Shown here in pieces: positions 48,941-62,100 of a stretch of 64,000 nucleotides of DNA (position 1 is the first letter of the stretch; each line of letters opens with the position of its first letter). Location: NCBI GenBank assembly GCA_030737835.1, contig CM060853.1, positions 6,415,819-6,479,818 on the forward strand, in the 5' to 3' direction. A program made the position numbers and the translations under genes. Source of the DNA: Acorus gramineus (lineage: Eukaryota > Streptophyta > Magnoliopsida > Acorales > Acoraceae). Below the pieces are notes generated by a model. It ran no database searches. It saw only the letters and a program-made list of their open reading frames with translations, and was not told the origin of the DNA.

Positions 48941-51900
48941 ATGGAGATGGGTTCGACTTCTGACCCATCCGAGTCCCTCAATGGGCTGTCTTTCGGGAAG
49001 AAGATCTACTTCCAGGGGTTGAAGCCGCCTCCGCCGCCGCCGCCTCAGAGGAAGGGGAAAACGGCGGCGGTGACGGCGGCTGGGGGTCAGAGGCCGAGGT
49101 GTCAGGTGGAGGGGTGCGACGTGGATCTGACTGGGGCGAAGGCGTACTATTGCAGGCACAAGGTTTGTGGGGCTCACTCCAAGTCGCCCAAGGTGGTTGT
49201 CTCCGGGATCGAACAGAGGTTCTGTCAGCAATGCAGCAGGTCTCTCTCTTTTGGGTTTATGAATGTTTGATTTGACTTGGGTTTTGTTTGTTTTGGGAGA
49301 TTTGTTTCTGTTTTGGGAGATCAAGTTCTGTGTTTTTTTTTTTTTTGTGCTTGTTTTGTGTTGTTGGATGCCATTGTTGAAGGCCTCTAATGTTATTAGT
49401 TCTTGGTGAGGGTTTCTGAGTTTTGTTTCTGATTCCCATCCTTTGATTTTTGGGTTTCTTAGGTATTGGAATTTTTTGGATTAATTGAGTTGATGGGTCA
49501 TGTACTTATTCTTTTGGGGGGTGTTATGCTTTTTAGATCATTGACTGATGATTTTGCTGTCTTGTTAAAACATCAAACGTTGGTTTTTCCAATTTATTTG
49601 TCTCTATGTACCTCCCCATCTTTTTTTGATATTCATGATCATGTGAATTTGTTGAGGGCTCCCCATTTTGCTTAGAAGTGTGTGATTATTCTTTCCTTTA
49701 TTGTATAGGGAAAGATTCTTTGCATAGTTTGTATGTATGACCATTAGGTTTATGTCATGCATTTAAGTTCTCTGAAGTGGATTTTTTTTTTTTTTTTGGT
49801 GATAGAGGAGAATAAAATTTATTACTGGTTTATCCTCTCTTTCTCTTCTACTTGTGTTTCTGTTTAGATTTTTAATACATGCAGAAATTATAAACTAGCG
49901 GTTATCAGACAATGAGATTCTAGTGACCCATTGATTTTATTAAGACTTTGCAATAGCAGCTCAATTTATCCTCCTTTCATCACTTTTCATATCTTTGATT
50001 CTGTCCATAGAGAATCCCATTAAGTTTTATGGCAGATTTTTTATTTTTTTGCATGGCATAGTTGTGCTTTATAGTCAGAGTTAACATTGTTTTTACCCTT
50101 GTTTGCTGTATATTATTCAGTTGTCCCATGGTAATGTAAATAGACACTTTCTAAAATATTGTTCTCCCCTTGTTTTGAAAATGTTGGGATATAGAGGTCT
50201 GGTTGATGGGGACATTATATCAACGGTGGGATTTAAAAGAGGAAGATCAATGAATCTAATCTCATCCCCATGTGGATAAGTTAGATTAATTTGTTTGTAA
50301 TGATTGTTTAGGATAGTTGATGACTTCAGCTTGTTAGGATTTTTAGGATTGTCATTGACTTAGTTTGTTTCAAGTAATTTGTAAGATCTCCTGTGATGGC
50401 AGGTGTGAAGCCCTAACCTTCTTGGTGTGATGCCCTAGAATCTATTTTTTATATATATTTTCCAAACCCTAAATCCCTCCTACCCTTTGCCTTGCTGCTG
50501 CCTTGGAGCGGTTCTGCGTCACTGGTTTGGTATGGAGTTAAGGTGGTTTTAAGGATAAACCATCCTAATTTTAGAGAATAAAAAATGTATCAATTTTGTC
50601 TTTGTTCACATTTGTTAAAATTGGAAAAAAAAGTGGAGATAAATGTTATTCCAGACAAAAAATCCTCAATTTCTATTTTAAAATCGGGATAGTTGTCCTT
50701 ACTTTATCTTGATTATTTTTTATACCAAATGGGATAAGTTATCCTCCCCCCACTTATCCTCACAATTACCTCTTATTCCACTACTTGCCAGACTAGCCCA
50801 CTATTTTGATGGCTTGGAGAGTAACATATGATGGATCTAATCAGACATGAGACGGGGATTGGGAACATGAAATTTGTTTTGAATGAGTCTGTAGAATGCA
50901 AAGTGGGATCACTGGGTGGCATCCTGGAACAAGGCAGGATATCTAGTTAGGAATGAAAAGGCATCAAATGTTGCAACTCTGCATTTATTTATTTATTTGG
51001 GAGAAACTGGTAGTGATTCTATCTCAAATTTTGTTCATTTGATTTGGGGTACAATACCATAAACAACAAGACAAAAAAAAACAGAGCCCGTAGATAAGGT
51101 ATCTACGAAAACCAGCACCATTGAAATAACCACCAAGGAAAATCATGCTTTAACTATCGATCCTCATATTATTCTCCTCAAAGATCACCATTTTGGATCC
51201 CACGATCAATCTTTTGATTCCTTCCCACATATTGTTAATATATGTTGTATCACATTGATAACCTCATCACTTGTATACTTCTGTCCCTTGCATGCTTGAG
51301 GACTTCCTCTGCCTTCCAATCTGCTCCAGAGATTTGAAGTTAAAGTTCAAATTCCGCGATGCCCCTAGAAAAGGTCACCCGTGATGTCCCCGCCAGGGTC
51401 ATACCCCAAGCGTTGATAAAGTTTACAATCATCTCCTAAACATTCTAAGAATACACCCTTGTACCTCGAAATGCAGCTTGATTCCTGGTAAGCCATATCG
51501 CCCAAATACTGCAGGGACAAAGGACGTAGTAGCTTTTGCTTTGTGGCTTCGGTCTCCCCTTGGCATCACTAGGAGATGTTCTATGGTTTCCTCAGCTCCG
51601 TCACACTTTGGATAGCGAGTATCCTCTTGTGCCGTCCATTTTGCTCTATAGGTTTTGTGAGGAGTCTATTTTGGTACATAAGCCAAGAGAACACCTTTAC
51701 CTTCAAAGGAATTTTAGACCTCCATATTTGTTGTGCGCCCGTTGATTGCAGGATGGGGCTTTATATAAATGAAACTGGACTTTGATCAGTTAGTTATCTA
51801 CAATTTTGATTGTGCCATTTTGATATACTTATTGCTTTCTCTCTTTTTAATGTCGAGCCTTATGGGGAATAAAATTTCTTTATTTTATGCTCCATAAATG

Positions 51901-53735
51901 CCTGGTTGTTATCTCTGTAATTTGTCACTATATGCTCATTTCTGACTCTTATCTATTGAATATCTTGCTTCTAGTAAGCAAAAATTCCATGTTTCTTCTT
52001 ATATCTTGCTACCTTTGCCCCCCAAAAATAACCCTCCTTTTCTTACCTCCTGACACAGAACTTTCAGTATGCCATTCCAAGCGACAATCCGGATCATTCA
52101 ATATATTTTATGCATACTGTTTAGCTTGTGTATGCATTTTTCATTTTCTAAAGCATCCATCTAATCAGATATTTATCATAATACAAGAAACAGTTTGTTG
52201 AAAGTTGGAACTTTCTAATATGAGCAATGTAAGAGGGTTTCAGTATTTCGATTAGATTTATTTGTAAGATTGCTTGGTATTAATTAAGCATTTTCCTTTT
52301 AGGGGATGAACCTATTTCTTAGGGCATCTTCCTATATTCCTCTGATGAAATATGTTAGGTTCATGTGTGTATGTTGAATGGTCGGTTGCTCTTATCAAAA
52401 TTTTATTTCCTATACATTTACATCGAGATTCAAATTCATCAAATCAAAGCTGCTGGCAGAGATGGATGATGTAGACTTTATCAATAATGTTTATTCCATA
52501 TGTAGTCACAAGATATGGTAGTCAAAATATGAACTTGTTTCTGGTTGATGTCAGTGGAATTTTTTAATTATTTATAAATATTTGAAATATTCTTAAGCAA
52601 ACTAGAGCACTTGCATATAATGCTTCAATAATTTTTTTTAATCTTTTGACCCATGTTTGGTTTGGGGATTAACATACAATAGGGTTGATTAGATAAGTTC
52701 ACTAGTTAACTCATTTGGTTACACAAAAATAAGTAGGATATGACTTATCCTTGATCCCACCAAAACCAGGAAATCCATAGGATAGAGATCCTAGTTTCAA
52801 CATAGGATAGACTTATTCCGCTTTTTATCTTTGAAAACCAATTATCTTGGTTAGGATAAAAATTTATGCCATATATTTATTCCAACCAAATAGTTATTCC
52901 TTATTTGTTTTTTTTATCCCATCTGCTCAAACAAACATAGGCTTAGTTTCTCATATTCATAGGAAAGGGCCTTGTTTATGTCAATACTACCATGATCATC
53001 TCACCAAAACCTTCTCCTGTGGCTCCCTCTCAGGTTTCATCAACTGTCTGAATTCGACCAAGGCAAACGCAGCTGCCGCCGACGTCTAGCTGGCCACAAC
53101 GAGCGCCGGAGGAAGCCGCCACCCGGGTCTCTCTCTTCTCGCTTCCGACAGTTCTCCTCGTCCCTCCAGAGTAAGATATACCACAAACTATAGCTGACAC
53201 CCAATGCAAAACCTTAACTCATGCATTGTCATTATCAGGCAGCAATAGATTGGGAGGCATTCTGGTGGACTTCACACATCAGAGGTTCCCGGGGACGTGG
53301 CCTACCATCCAAGCCAGGGATCAAACACCCACTTCCGAAAGGTTTTCTGCCCGGATTTTGGCCTTCGACCACTACATCCAAGGTGGTTCAATCGCCCAGG
53401 GCACCCACCACTTCCCCTCCCCGGGGATACCATCGGGCAATGAGTGTCTCTCAGGGGTCACTGACTCTAGCTGTGCTCTCTCTCTTCTGTCAACAACTCC
53501 TCAGTCATGGAACTCCACCACTACCCCCACAAACACAACCAGAAACCAAGGCCTCATGATGGTGCAACCGGATGTGAGTGGTTTTTCTGATCACGGCACT
53601 AACGTGGGTGCTGGGATGCACCTGATGGGGCTCGGCCACGACATGCTCGAGCCGGGCAACATGCAATTCTCAGGCGAACTCGAGCTCGCTCTGCAAGGTG
53701 GTACACAACACAACATGATGAGCTGGTCTCCTTAG
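48941..53735 (+). CDS. SQUAMOSA promoter-binding-like protein (SPL9/15 type)
   Basis: Three exons, 48941-49239, 53034-53170 and 53239-53735, with GT-AG introns, give 310 aa. The N-terminus has the SPL9/15-type [13 protein letters not shown] motif and a polyproline run. The SBP domain (about residues 52-128) is split by intron 1 at the usual place (QQCSR, then [18 protein letters not shown]). It keeps all eight zinc ligands: Cys54, Cys59, Cys76, His79 and Cys95, Cys98, His102, Cys114. The nuclear signal [17 protein letters not shown] overlaps its end. Exon 3 holds a miR156 site encoding ALSLLS. The family binds GTAC motifs and promotes adult phase change and flowering. ATG at 48,941 is followed by a second ATG at 48,947; either could be used. 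Intron 1 is unusually large at 3.8 kb and contains a LINE fragment and MITE debris. Confidence 0.93.
50545..50801 (+). repeat. Diverged relative of the 36.35-kb MITE, in SPL intron 1
   Basis: It shares ordered blocks with the right half of 36,354-36,837 (TTATTCCA, AAAAAATCCTCA-type, TAGTTGTCCTTACTTTATC, ATGGGATAA) and ends near CCAGACTAGCCC, comparable to AAACTAGGCC. Ends are approximate. Confidence 0.45.
51060..51760 (-). mobile_element. LINE 3' fragment (zf-RVT region) in SPL intron 1, antisense
   Basis: Minus-strand translation gives [20 protein letters not shown] and RLLTK, then in another frame [18 protein letters not shown], then [14 protein letters not shown]. This is the zinc-binding reverse-transcriptase tail of plant L1-type LINEs, with frameshifts and stops between the blocks. 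The limits are approximate and no target duplication was found, so it is an old copy. It has no functional ORF. Confidence 0.7.
53473..53492 (+). promoter_or_regulatory. miR156 target site in SPL exon 3
   Basis: GTGCTCTCTCTCTTCTGTCA. It pairs with the conserved plant miR156 sequence at all but one position (miRNA nucleotide 14) and is the form seen in many SPL genes. Cleavage would be expected opposite miRNA nucleotides 10-11. It implies repression in the juvenile phase. Confidence 0.93.
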
Positions 53736-54425
53736 CAGACCTTCCAAGTCTTCAATGTGTGGTGTTTTGAGACACTGTTTGGATTTGTAAACTCTCTTTG
53801 GATGTCAATATTTTGAGACTTCTTTCAGGCTTGTTTGCGATTTTTGTTAGAGCTGCTTTGTTTATGATTTATCAGCATCGGTTGTGGGTTTCATCGAACT
53901 TTGTTTCAACTGCACAAATTGAAGTGAATCAGATTATTCACTGTGCAGCCTCAGATGATTGTTGATCGAGTGAAATGATTTTCTACTTTGAGTTTACTGA
54001 TTTATTTGGTAGAAAAAATTGGGTCCCTACATTTAGGGGTGTTTGATTACGCCGACTGTTGATTTTAAGTCTTGATAACATATTAGTGTTCATATTTTAA
54101 ATGAAAAATTGTTTATTTTGATAAGAAAAATAAATTCTTATTTATGGTGTTTATAGAAAGATATTTATGTTTATTTTATAAATTTTTTTTTATTGATATT
54201 TGGTCATCACTTTTTATAAAATGAAAAGATTGAGGACAAAACGGTCATTCAACGATCAAAAAGTAAAATACTTTTAAATAAGTGTCAAATTGTTTATTTA
54301 TTAAAAAAATATTTATTTGTCAATAAGTACTAATAATAAACACTTAAAACAAACACTCTGAACAAAAACTCAAATCAAATAAGTGCTTATTTTTTGTCAA
54401 ACCAAATGTCTTATAAAGTGTTTGG

Positions 54426-54648
54426 GGGTGTTTGATAGCACAATTGTGTAGTTTTTGCGTTTACAGGAAATTACATATGTAATTGTGCAATCAAACAGTT
54501 TTACTATAGAAGCTTCCTGCGGATAAATTTTAAACAAATAATGTTCAAAAGCTGTGATTTTTAAAAGCTGGGGGGGGTGAACTTCATGTAGAATCAGTTT
54601 TAAAACTCGGGCAGAATCAATTTTGTAATCGTGCAACAAAACACACCC
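54426..54648 (+). mobile_element. PIF/Harbinger-type MITE, copy 2 (diverged)
   Basis: It aligns along its length with 5,480-5,709: GGGTGTTTGAT start, CAATCAAACAGTTTTACT, AGCTTCCTGC, AAAAGCTG.GATTT, CAGAATCAATTTT.TAATCG and the end CACACCC followed by TTA. It has more substitutions and no clear left TTA, so it is older than copy 1. Confidence 0.7.
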
Positions 54649-55799
54649 TTAGACTTTATAAAAGGTGTTGATACACTCAGTCATTTTGAATTTTAAATAT
54701 TGGGTTTATCACATATTCTCATCTAAATTTGATCAGATGAGATAATTTTATATTTTAACAAACTTATTGATAAAAGGATTCTAACTGATTTAGTGATTTG
54801 ATTGGGTCATCTCTCCACCTTATTAATAGAGCACATATCTTATCAATTGTGTGTCATGATTAAGAAACACATAATAAATGTATCTTAGGTCGGGAGAAAA
54901 AAGCCTTATCCCATATTTGAAGACTCCAGAGGCACCATCAATGAATCCTAGAATGTTATTATATTTATAATTGTAAAGATCATGAAAGTTTAAGATCTAG
55001 TACATTATGAAATTACTTTAATACTTGTTGAACAGACTTAAATTTAAAAATATGGTTATTCATACTCGATATTCCTTTAGATTATTTTTTTTATATTAAA
55101 AATTATATTGTTGTCATACCATTGATATTCAAAAAAATTGAATACACCAATTTATAATAGATATTTATGTAAAGTCATAAACCAATTAAAAAAAAAAAAT
55201 TAATCAACCCAAATCAGTAGGAATAAAAAGATAATTGAGTATATATATGTTTATTGTTAACAGTTCCGTATAGTTTGGGTTAATCAAACAATATCGATTC
55301 AATTCTTGAGTCTTCAGTTTGGTTCGATTTTTGAGTTAGATGTAATTATAATTTAATTCAATTTTAATTTGCAAAAATCTGAACATCTCTCCTTCGTGAA
55401 TGAGTCTCCCATTGAGAGATCCGCTATTTATTTTATTTTTTTTAAATTACTATAACTTTTGTCGTATAGATCTAATTCTTATCAAATTGGTATCATTGAA
55501 AATATTGTCTTTACGTTTAAAAGGGAACCAATAATTAATGTTTAAAATATATTACAATAATTTTTTTTTAAATATCATCAATTAACATTTATATAATAAT
55601 TTCGATTTATATTGATTTGACCCAATTAATATTTGTTGATATTTATTTACTCAATTATTTTTTTTGAATTGAAAATAATACTAATCGAAAATATTTGTTT
55701 TGAAAGAGAGAATTGTTTTAAAATATAATAGAGATGGAGATGAGATATTTTGGGTTAAAGTTGTTTTTATATTGGTGCTCTAAACACCTGGCTTTTTTT

Positions 55800-56065
55800 T
55801 TAGAGCATTGATACACGTAATCCTTTTTACAGCCTATTTTGTAGTGTCATACGCTATAATAACGTAGTATATACTGTACTATCATAATGTATGGATCCTA
55901 TGATAGTATATGACCTAATTTTTTTTTTTTTACCATGAAAAAAATACACTAATGTATTTCAGTATATACTTCATTTTATATAATAGCATGTACTTTAAAA
56001 AATAAGTGTATAATTTAAAAAACAAAAAGAAAAACGGAATAGACTATAATTAAAGCTGCATGTAT
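55800..56065 (+). repeat. AT-rich dispersed repeat, copy B
   Basis: Partner of the repeat at 34,890-35,130 (GAAAAAAATACAC, ATACTTCATTTTATATAA, AGCATGTACTTT). The surrounding 54.7-56.8 kb has no gene I can support. Confidence 0.5.
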
Positions 56066-56869
56066 CTTTTTTTTTTTTTTTTTTTAATAAATTTGAGGTA
56101 GAGAATCTATTGGAGATGGATTTAATACTGGGTTCTCAAGAAAACTGTGGACTTCCAGGCATCCAGCCATGCAGATTTACCAAGTGCATTAAAATTCCCA
56201 AACAAGTCTCTTAAGATCATCAGTTCATTATTATATTAGGAGGGTATCATAGTGATGAAAGTACATATAAAATTTCAACTAGGTTCATTTTACAGCAGTA
56301 GAAGGGAACAAATAAAAATACAAAACAAAAATTGCTCCAATTAAGATGTTGCAGCAGTTCTTTCTTTTTTCATGACCTCACAAAGTGCTGTTTGATGACT
56401 TCAAATAAACAAAAGTATAAGTTCAACAACTGCACTATTGTTTCATTATTTCACTATAGTCTCTGGAGTGAATACACAACTCTCAACAGAAAGATCTATT
56501 CATGGTAAGTGATTCCAATTGTTCAAAATATCAGGCAGTAGAAAATATAAAAACTATTTTCCTGAAGGGACAGCTACTTAGAAATGCAAAGACGTTAAAA
56601 AGGATGTTCCCATATAGGTTCCATTCAATTATTTAAAAAAAATATTCGTATTTGCTCGTACCCAAAAATAAAAAATATCCAAATATTGGAAAGCAAGAAC
56701 TCATGTCAAGAAACATAGTAGTCAACCCCTATCTGTTTTATGCATTTGATTGTTGATAAGATAATTGGAATAGGTTGAAATCTCCGATCCATGGTGGTAT
56801 TCCTTTCCATTCAGTAGTATCAGAAAGACTTGAGACAGTCGGTTAAAGTTGTTTCAAGTAACACAACAT

Positions 56870-57080
56870 TTAGAAAAGAGTGCTGCTACACAGTTTGTTT
56901 CTCAGATTCAGTGAAGCATATACCTTGTTAGATGATGTATATAACTCACTAAAGTTCATGCACTTTTTATCAAAGCATATATCTCATTAGATGATGTTTA
57001 CTATTTTAAAAAAAATGAAAACATGTGAGGTCTGAGTTTTGGTTGGTGAATGTGACTGAGTGTATCATTTTCCTTTAGAA
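56870..57080 (+). repeat. Dispersed repeat, copy 1 of a pair
   Basis: Collinear with 61,208-61,500: AGAGTGCTGCTACAC start, CTCATTAGATGATGTTTACTATTT, a GAAAACAT.TG block, a TTGGTTGGT block and a GACTGAGTGTATCATTTTC end. Probably a MITE. The stretch 57.1-59.0 kb downstream holds only short ORFs without recognisable domains and a poly-C/poly-A junction near 58,130-58,170. Confidence 0.55.
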
Positions 57081-59055
57081 AAATAAGCTTAACACATATG
57101 TGCATCGTCTCATGCTCTCATGACAAATAATCCAATGATGAATTGTATTCATATCCAAATTTCCTAAATTCCTCATCTAGAGTTGACAGGGCTACTATAA
57201 TGACAATAAAAGACGCCAACCTTCTTTCTGCGCTCGGTTGAATTCGTATCCATACTCCTTCAGGCCTAAAAGTGTTCCTTCAATGCATTTGGCAAAGAAA
57301 CCTAAAGAGTGTCAAATCATAAATGAACACTTCATAGCGTGGGCACTTACTTTGTTTCTTTTCCTTTCTGAAACAGCCACCAAAATATACATATGTATAT
57401 ATAATATGAAGTTACAAACTCTGAATACCTGATTTTCAAGTTTACTAATATGTACTGAGAAAGTAGTCCTAAAGTTCAAAGACCGCCTATCAAAAGAGCA
57501 AATTGGCACTAAAATTGTGTGTCCTTATTGAATACTCAAAATCCAGCTTTTTTTTTTTTGAAATAATGTTGGAGTCTACCACCAAGAAACAACATTTATC
57601 TGTATTCTAAGATACAAGACCAAAGAATTAGGCTGCCACTAGCTTACCCTCCGATTGAAATAGAAACCGAAAAAGCTCCATAAACTGATACCACGGTCTA
57701 TCAAGAATCAGGACATTGATTCCGACACACATTCTAAATAAGGAAAACAACCCCTCATGTTCACTCCATTTCTTGTTAACCAAATAGACCAACGTTCTGC
57801 AGGAACAACTAGATGGGATGTGCAAGACTTCTATCGCATTTTTTTTTCTCAGTCGTTCCTCATTTTCCCATAATTGCACCAAAGAGTTGAAGTCACCAAT
57901 CATTTATACACCCTATCCAAGTTTCTTCAACAAAGTTTTGAAAAAAAAGGCAAGAGATGAATATATGGGACATTGATCTTGGTTACAGGGGCAAAAGTTA
58001 AAGGAGTGTCTACCACCCATTTTTCTTAGAATAAGTGCACCATGTCCACTAGAGTAAAAAAACAGAACACTCTAATCCAAATATAAGAAAAATCAACTTC
58101 CGATATGTATGTATATAGAACACTCTAATCCCCCCTCCCCCCCCCCCCCCCCCCCAAAAAAAAAAAAAAATAAAAAATTGAAACTCATACAAACTCAGAA
58201 TTTGAGAATATATTATAAAAAGATAGAGATCGAGATGATAGTGATGGGGCAACATGTCAAAGGCAGAAAATATACATAATCATTGATGTATAAGAAAGCA
58301 AATTCACAGTAGCATAGAGAGAGACAAACAAGCTGATTGATCAAAAGTACTATATATATATAACACCCTAATCAACCAAGAACTGATGCAGGAAGAACTG
58401 CTGCATATAGCAGAAAGAAACCAATTGTTCAAGGGAAATGAATGTGTTGGTTAAAGATACATCACCTTATGTAACACATGCTGACTCGGAAATATCCATC
58501 AACGAACACAGACAACTTCCTCAAAGAATCTGTTAATCGCATTCGACACAGAATGACTGGCATTGTAATAGCTGAACCTGCCACCCAATATAAGAGAAAA
58601 GCATGAAAGCTGCACTTTGAAACTGGATGACCTTCGTTATTGATGATATACAGAACTTCTCTTATAATTGAGAGTGGCATGTAGTCAAGCATATATCTTG
58701 AAAATGCATTAAGTGCATCAACCATTACAGATGATATATTCAATAAGCCAGACCACTATATTGCTTATAATGTTGTCACAGCTTACCACCGGAAAATGAC
58801 ACACAACATGAACTTTCGATAAAGTGGCACATAGGCCATAGCACATTCGAACAGAAGAATTTGAACTTTCGATAACGCCTTGCCATCAAATAGATAACAC
58901 TAGGAAATTAGTGAAAAAATTCAACACCTGCAAAAATTACAACGTAGTGTGACCTTGTCCTAACCACCCAAACAAACTCATCAACAAGCAATAAACACAA
59001 GAAAAGAAACAATAAAATAAATGTGAAATATTATGAAAACAATACTCCTCATGAA

Positions 59056-59457
59056 TCACTTGCACTCAACTCCAGCTTCCGCAGCCCGACGTGGCTTGCT
59101 CTTACGCCTGCTCCCGTTCTGACGGAACCCGTTGGGCTTAGTTGAATCCGCCGTCCCAACACCAGTCCCCTCAGTGATTGAATCGGGATTTTCTTTTGCT
59201 TGGGGGGCAAACCTCCTCCTCTTTTTTCCATTCTCGGTTCCCAGGCCTTTTGTTTCTTTAACAACAACAGGTTTAACATCTTCCCCTTCTTCCTCTTCGA
59301 TCTTCTCGACCGCCTCATCATCGATGTCATCTTTCAAAGGCTTTGTTGGCCTTCCCCTCCTCTTGTAAGCGGGAAGCGGTTCCTCCCCACCGCTGCCTGG
59401 ATCTTCATGACTCGTAACAGCCGTCAATCTTTTTCCCTTCCCTCTGCCTCTGCCCAT
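59056..59457 (-). CDS. Small AT-hook, lysine-rich nuclear protein
   Basis: 133 aa. It starts MGRGRGKGKRL and has an AT-hook core KRRGRPTKP (about residues 32-40), an acidic stretch (EKIEEEEGED), a basic nuclear signal (GKKRRRF) and a basic C-terminus (SRRKSKPRRAAEAG). AT-hooks bind the minor groove of AT-rich DNA; no catalytic domain is present, so a chromatin-associated role is an inference. The ATG at 59,457 starts the low-complexity basic N-terminus. The open frame continues upstream through a hydrophobic stretch that looks like intron. A probable 5' untranslated exon lies near 60,235-60,480, with donor GAG|GTTAGT at 60,234 and acceptor near 59,464. I recognise it as plant-conserved in style but cannot name it. 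Confidence 0.7.
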   Translation of the reverse strand: MGRGRGKGKRLTAVTSHEDPGSGGEEPLPAYKRRGRPTKPLKDDIDDEAVEKIEEEEGEDVKPVVVKETKGLGTENGKKRRRFAPQAKENPDSITEGTGVGTADSTKPNGFRQNGSRRKSKPRRAAEAGVECK

Positions 59458-61207
59458 AACCCCACTCCGATTCCCAAGAAAAAAATTTATGAGGAAGAAA
59501 ATCAAGTAATAGTTGAAGACTGCTGCATAAACAAAGAAAAAGGGAGACACATACAATCAAATAATTGGGAAAAAAATTCTTTTTTTGTAGAAATGAGTTT
59601 TAGTTCAAAATTCCGTAGCAGGAAGGTTTGCAATGTTTGAAATGAACTAGTATTTTAGAGACATATATTTAAATTCAAAGAATATTGAGATGGGTACAAT
59701 AAAAGCTCATAAATTTTGAAAGGGCAATTTTGATTTAAGAGATTGAATCATAGAACAAGCCAGAACAACACATAAAAGGAGTTCATTTGATCAAAAACAA
59801 AAAAAACCAATTCAACTACTAACATAGTTAAAATGATGACAATTAGACAACTTTTCATGGATCAAGGAGATTGGAATCGATGATGGGTATCAACAGAACA
59901 ACTGATAAACAAGAAAAAAAAAAAAGATTTTCCAATACCCATTTAAGTACAACATGAATTGAATTTAAAATGTCTATATACAGCAATAATAATCAATATA
60001 AAAGAGGGATCTGCAGCCAAACTAAAAACTGGTTCCAAAGGAGATAAAAAACCAAATCAAATACAACATAGACAAAAAAAATTATCCAACCAAAACAGAT
60101 CCATTGCAAGATAACAAAAAAAACCATAATGAAAAAACAGACAGACCCAAAGAACAATTAAAACTTCAACAATCTCCTAAATAACAATCCATCATATAAA
60201 AAAAAGAAGAGAATTTTGAAATGGTGTACTAACCTCAAATCCAAATACTCCCTCTTAAGCTCCGACAGTCACAACCCATTTGAAAAAAATACATAAAAAC
60301 TCAATCTTGGGACAGAAATCTCTAAAAAGATGAAATTTTCATGGGCGCATGAGGATGACCCAGTTGAAACCCAGATCAGAAAAGGTGACCCAAATCTATA
60401 GATTTCATTTTTTTTTTCTCCGTTTTGAAGTGTCAGAGCTTCAAAGAGGAGCTGAAGAAGAGACAGTGAGAGGAAACGGAGGAGATATTTGAGGGTGTAT
60501 TTCGAGAATAAAAACAATTATTTATTTAAAAGCTTATAATAAGAGTTTCTCATTTTGTATGGTCTTTAGCCTCTATTGGACTCAATTCAACTTAAAATAA
60601 TATAAAAAAACTTGATTCTATTAAGATCTGACCTTTAAGTTTTGATGATCCAACAGTGCTGGTTTGAACTATATAACGCGTATTTTGAAATGTATGGGCA
60701 GTTTAGTCATTTCGCCCGTATCGCGGAAAAGTCGCGGAAACGTGAACCGATCAAGCCAACGTTGCGGGGGACGTAAATTGACGTGATTGCCCTTATATGA
60801 CCGCGAAAACCCGAAACGGGGGGTGAATTTTACGGCTTCTACTCCGGTGGGAATAATTGTAAATTTTAACGGACTAGATCGTCTGCATAAATGATCAGAC
60901 GGAGGGATGTATGTAGAAGCAGAGTGAGTAAAGCGTAATTCGGAGGATACGAGTTTCAGCGGTATACAAGCCCAATGATTCGGACGGGGCAGTATTTGTC
61001 GTTGGGACCCACGGACCCTTAAAAGCACGTGCTAAAGTCAGGTGAGTTTCATTGAATGAACGGTTGTGATGGAGTGCTCTTTATGGACTCTTTGTTGGAC
61101 GGTGGATATTCACCTTTGGCCGTTGGATTTTGGATGGTGCTTTACGTTTACTGGGCCTTGCCCACCACCTGGAAGAATTACCAAGGCCCGTTTGGATCCA
61201 ATTATTG

Positions 61208-61500
61208 AAGAGTGCTGTTACACTCCTTGTTTTTCATAGTTTAAATTACAGTCTTATATATCTTGTTACAGATGCAATGAAGTATATACCTCATTAGATA
61301 ATATATATATCTTATTAAATTTTTTCTTACACTTACTGATAATAGGTTCATTCAACTCGAAATTTATCGATATACATTTTTTATTAAAGTATATACCTCA
61401 TTAGGTGATGTTTACTATTTAAAAAAAAAATGAAAACATATGTGGTATGAATTTTAATTGGTTGGTAAAAATGACTCAGTCTAACATTTTCTATTATTGA
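61208..61500 (+). repeat. Dispersed repeat, copy 2 of a pair
   Basis: Partner of 56,870-57,080, with an extra 70-80 bp near 61,300-61,380. Just upstream, 60,700-61,160 is a CpG-richer stretch of unique sequence with a GCACGTGC palindrome at 61,025-61,032, perhaps regulatory for the AT-hook gene. A 119-codon open frame there is not called. Confidence 0.5.
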
Positions 61501-62100
61501 ATGGTTTTTCTTTTTGTGCGCTCATACACTCAGTCCATTTTATGATAATGTAATATATACCACGTTATCATAGTGTATGTGATTCTATCAAGTCAATTTT
61601 ACATCTTATTTTGCAGTTTTATACGCTATGATAGCATAGTACTGCAATTAGGGTTGCACAAGGGGTTGAACATATCATTTTAAAAAAAAATGTTGCATCC
61701 AGCCCCATTTTCAGTCCATATTCGTTTTGAGTTTTTAAAAATTGTATACATTACTAATGAAGTACACATTTTTTTTTAAATTGAAGTATATGTTTCAATA
61801 AATTAAATGGACTCATATATAGAAAATGTAAAAAAAAACATTAAAACAATGCATATGCATGTTAAGGGAGTTTTTTTAATTGTATTTTAAGTAAAAAATT
61901 TTAAAACCACTATTTTATTAAAGAAAAATCCTAGGTCTACCACTGATGAGGTTGTATCATTCAAGAAAATGGGCATCTGTGTTGTGTTACGAACATGGTG
62001 TCTAATGCTCCCTCTCCGACAAATCCCCACAACATTCCCCTCTCTCCGACCATAATGAACCCTAACAACCTCCACCTTCTCGACCAATGATCCAACCCAA

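Noticed and set aside
48938..49324. 128-codon open frame opposite SPL exon 1
   Set aside because: It is the antisense shadow of GC-rich SPL coding sequence; arginine/proline low complexity with no domain.
57628..57903. Minus-strand ORF starting MIGDFN, reminiscent of a LINE endonuclease
   Set aside because: Only the first few residues match; no other endonuclease motif follows.
60669..61028. 119-codon minus-strand ORF upstream of the AT-hook gene
   Set aside because: No recognisable domain; the CpG-richer region is more likely promoter.
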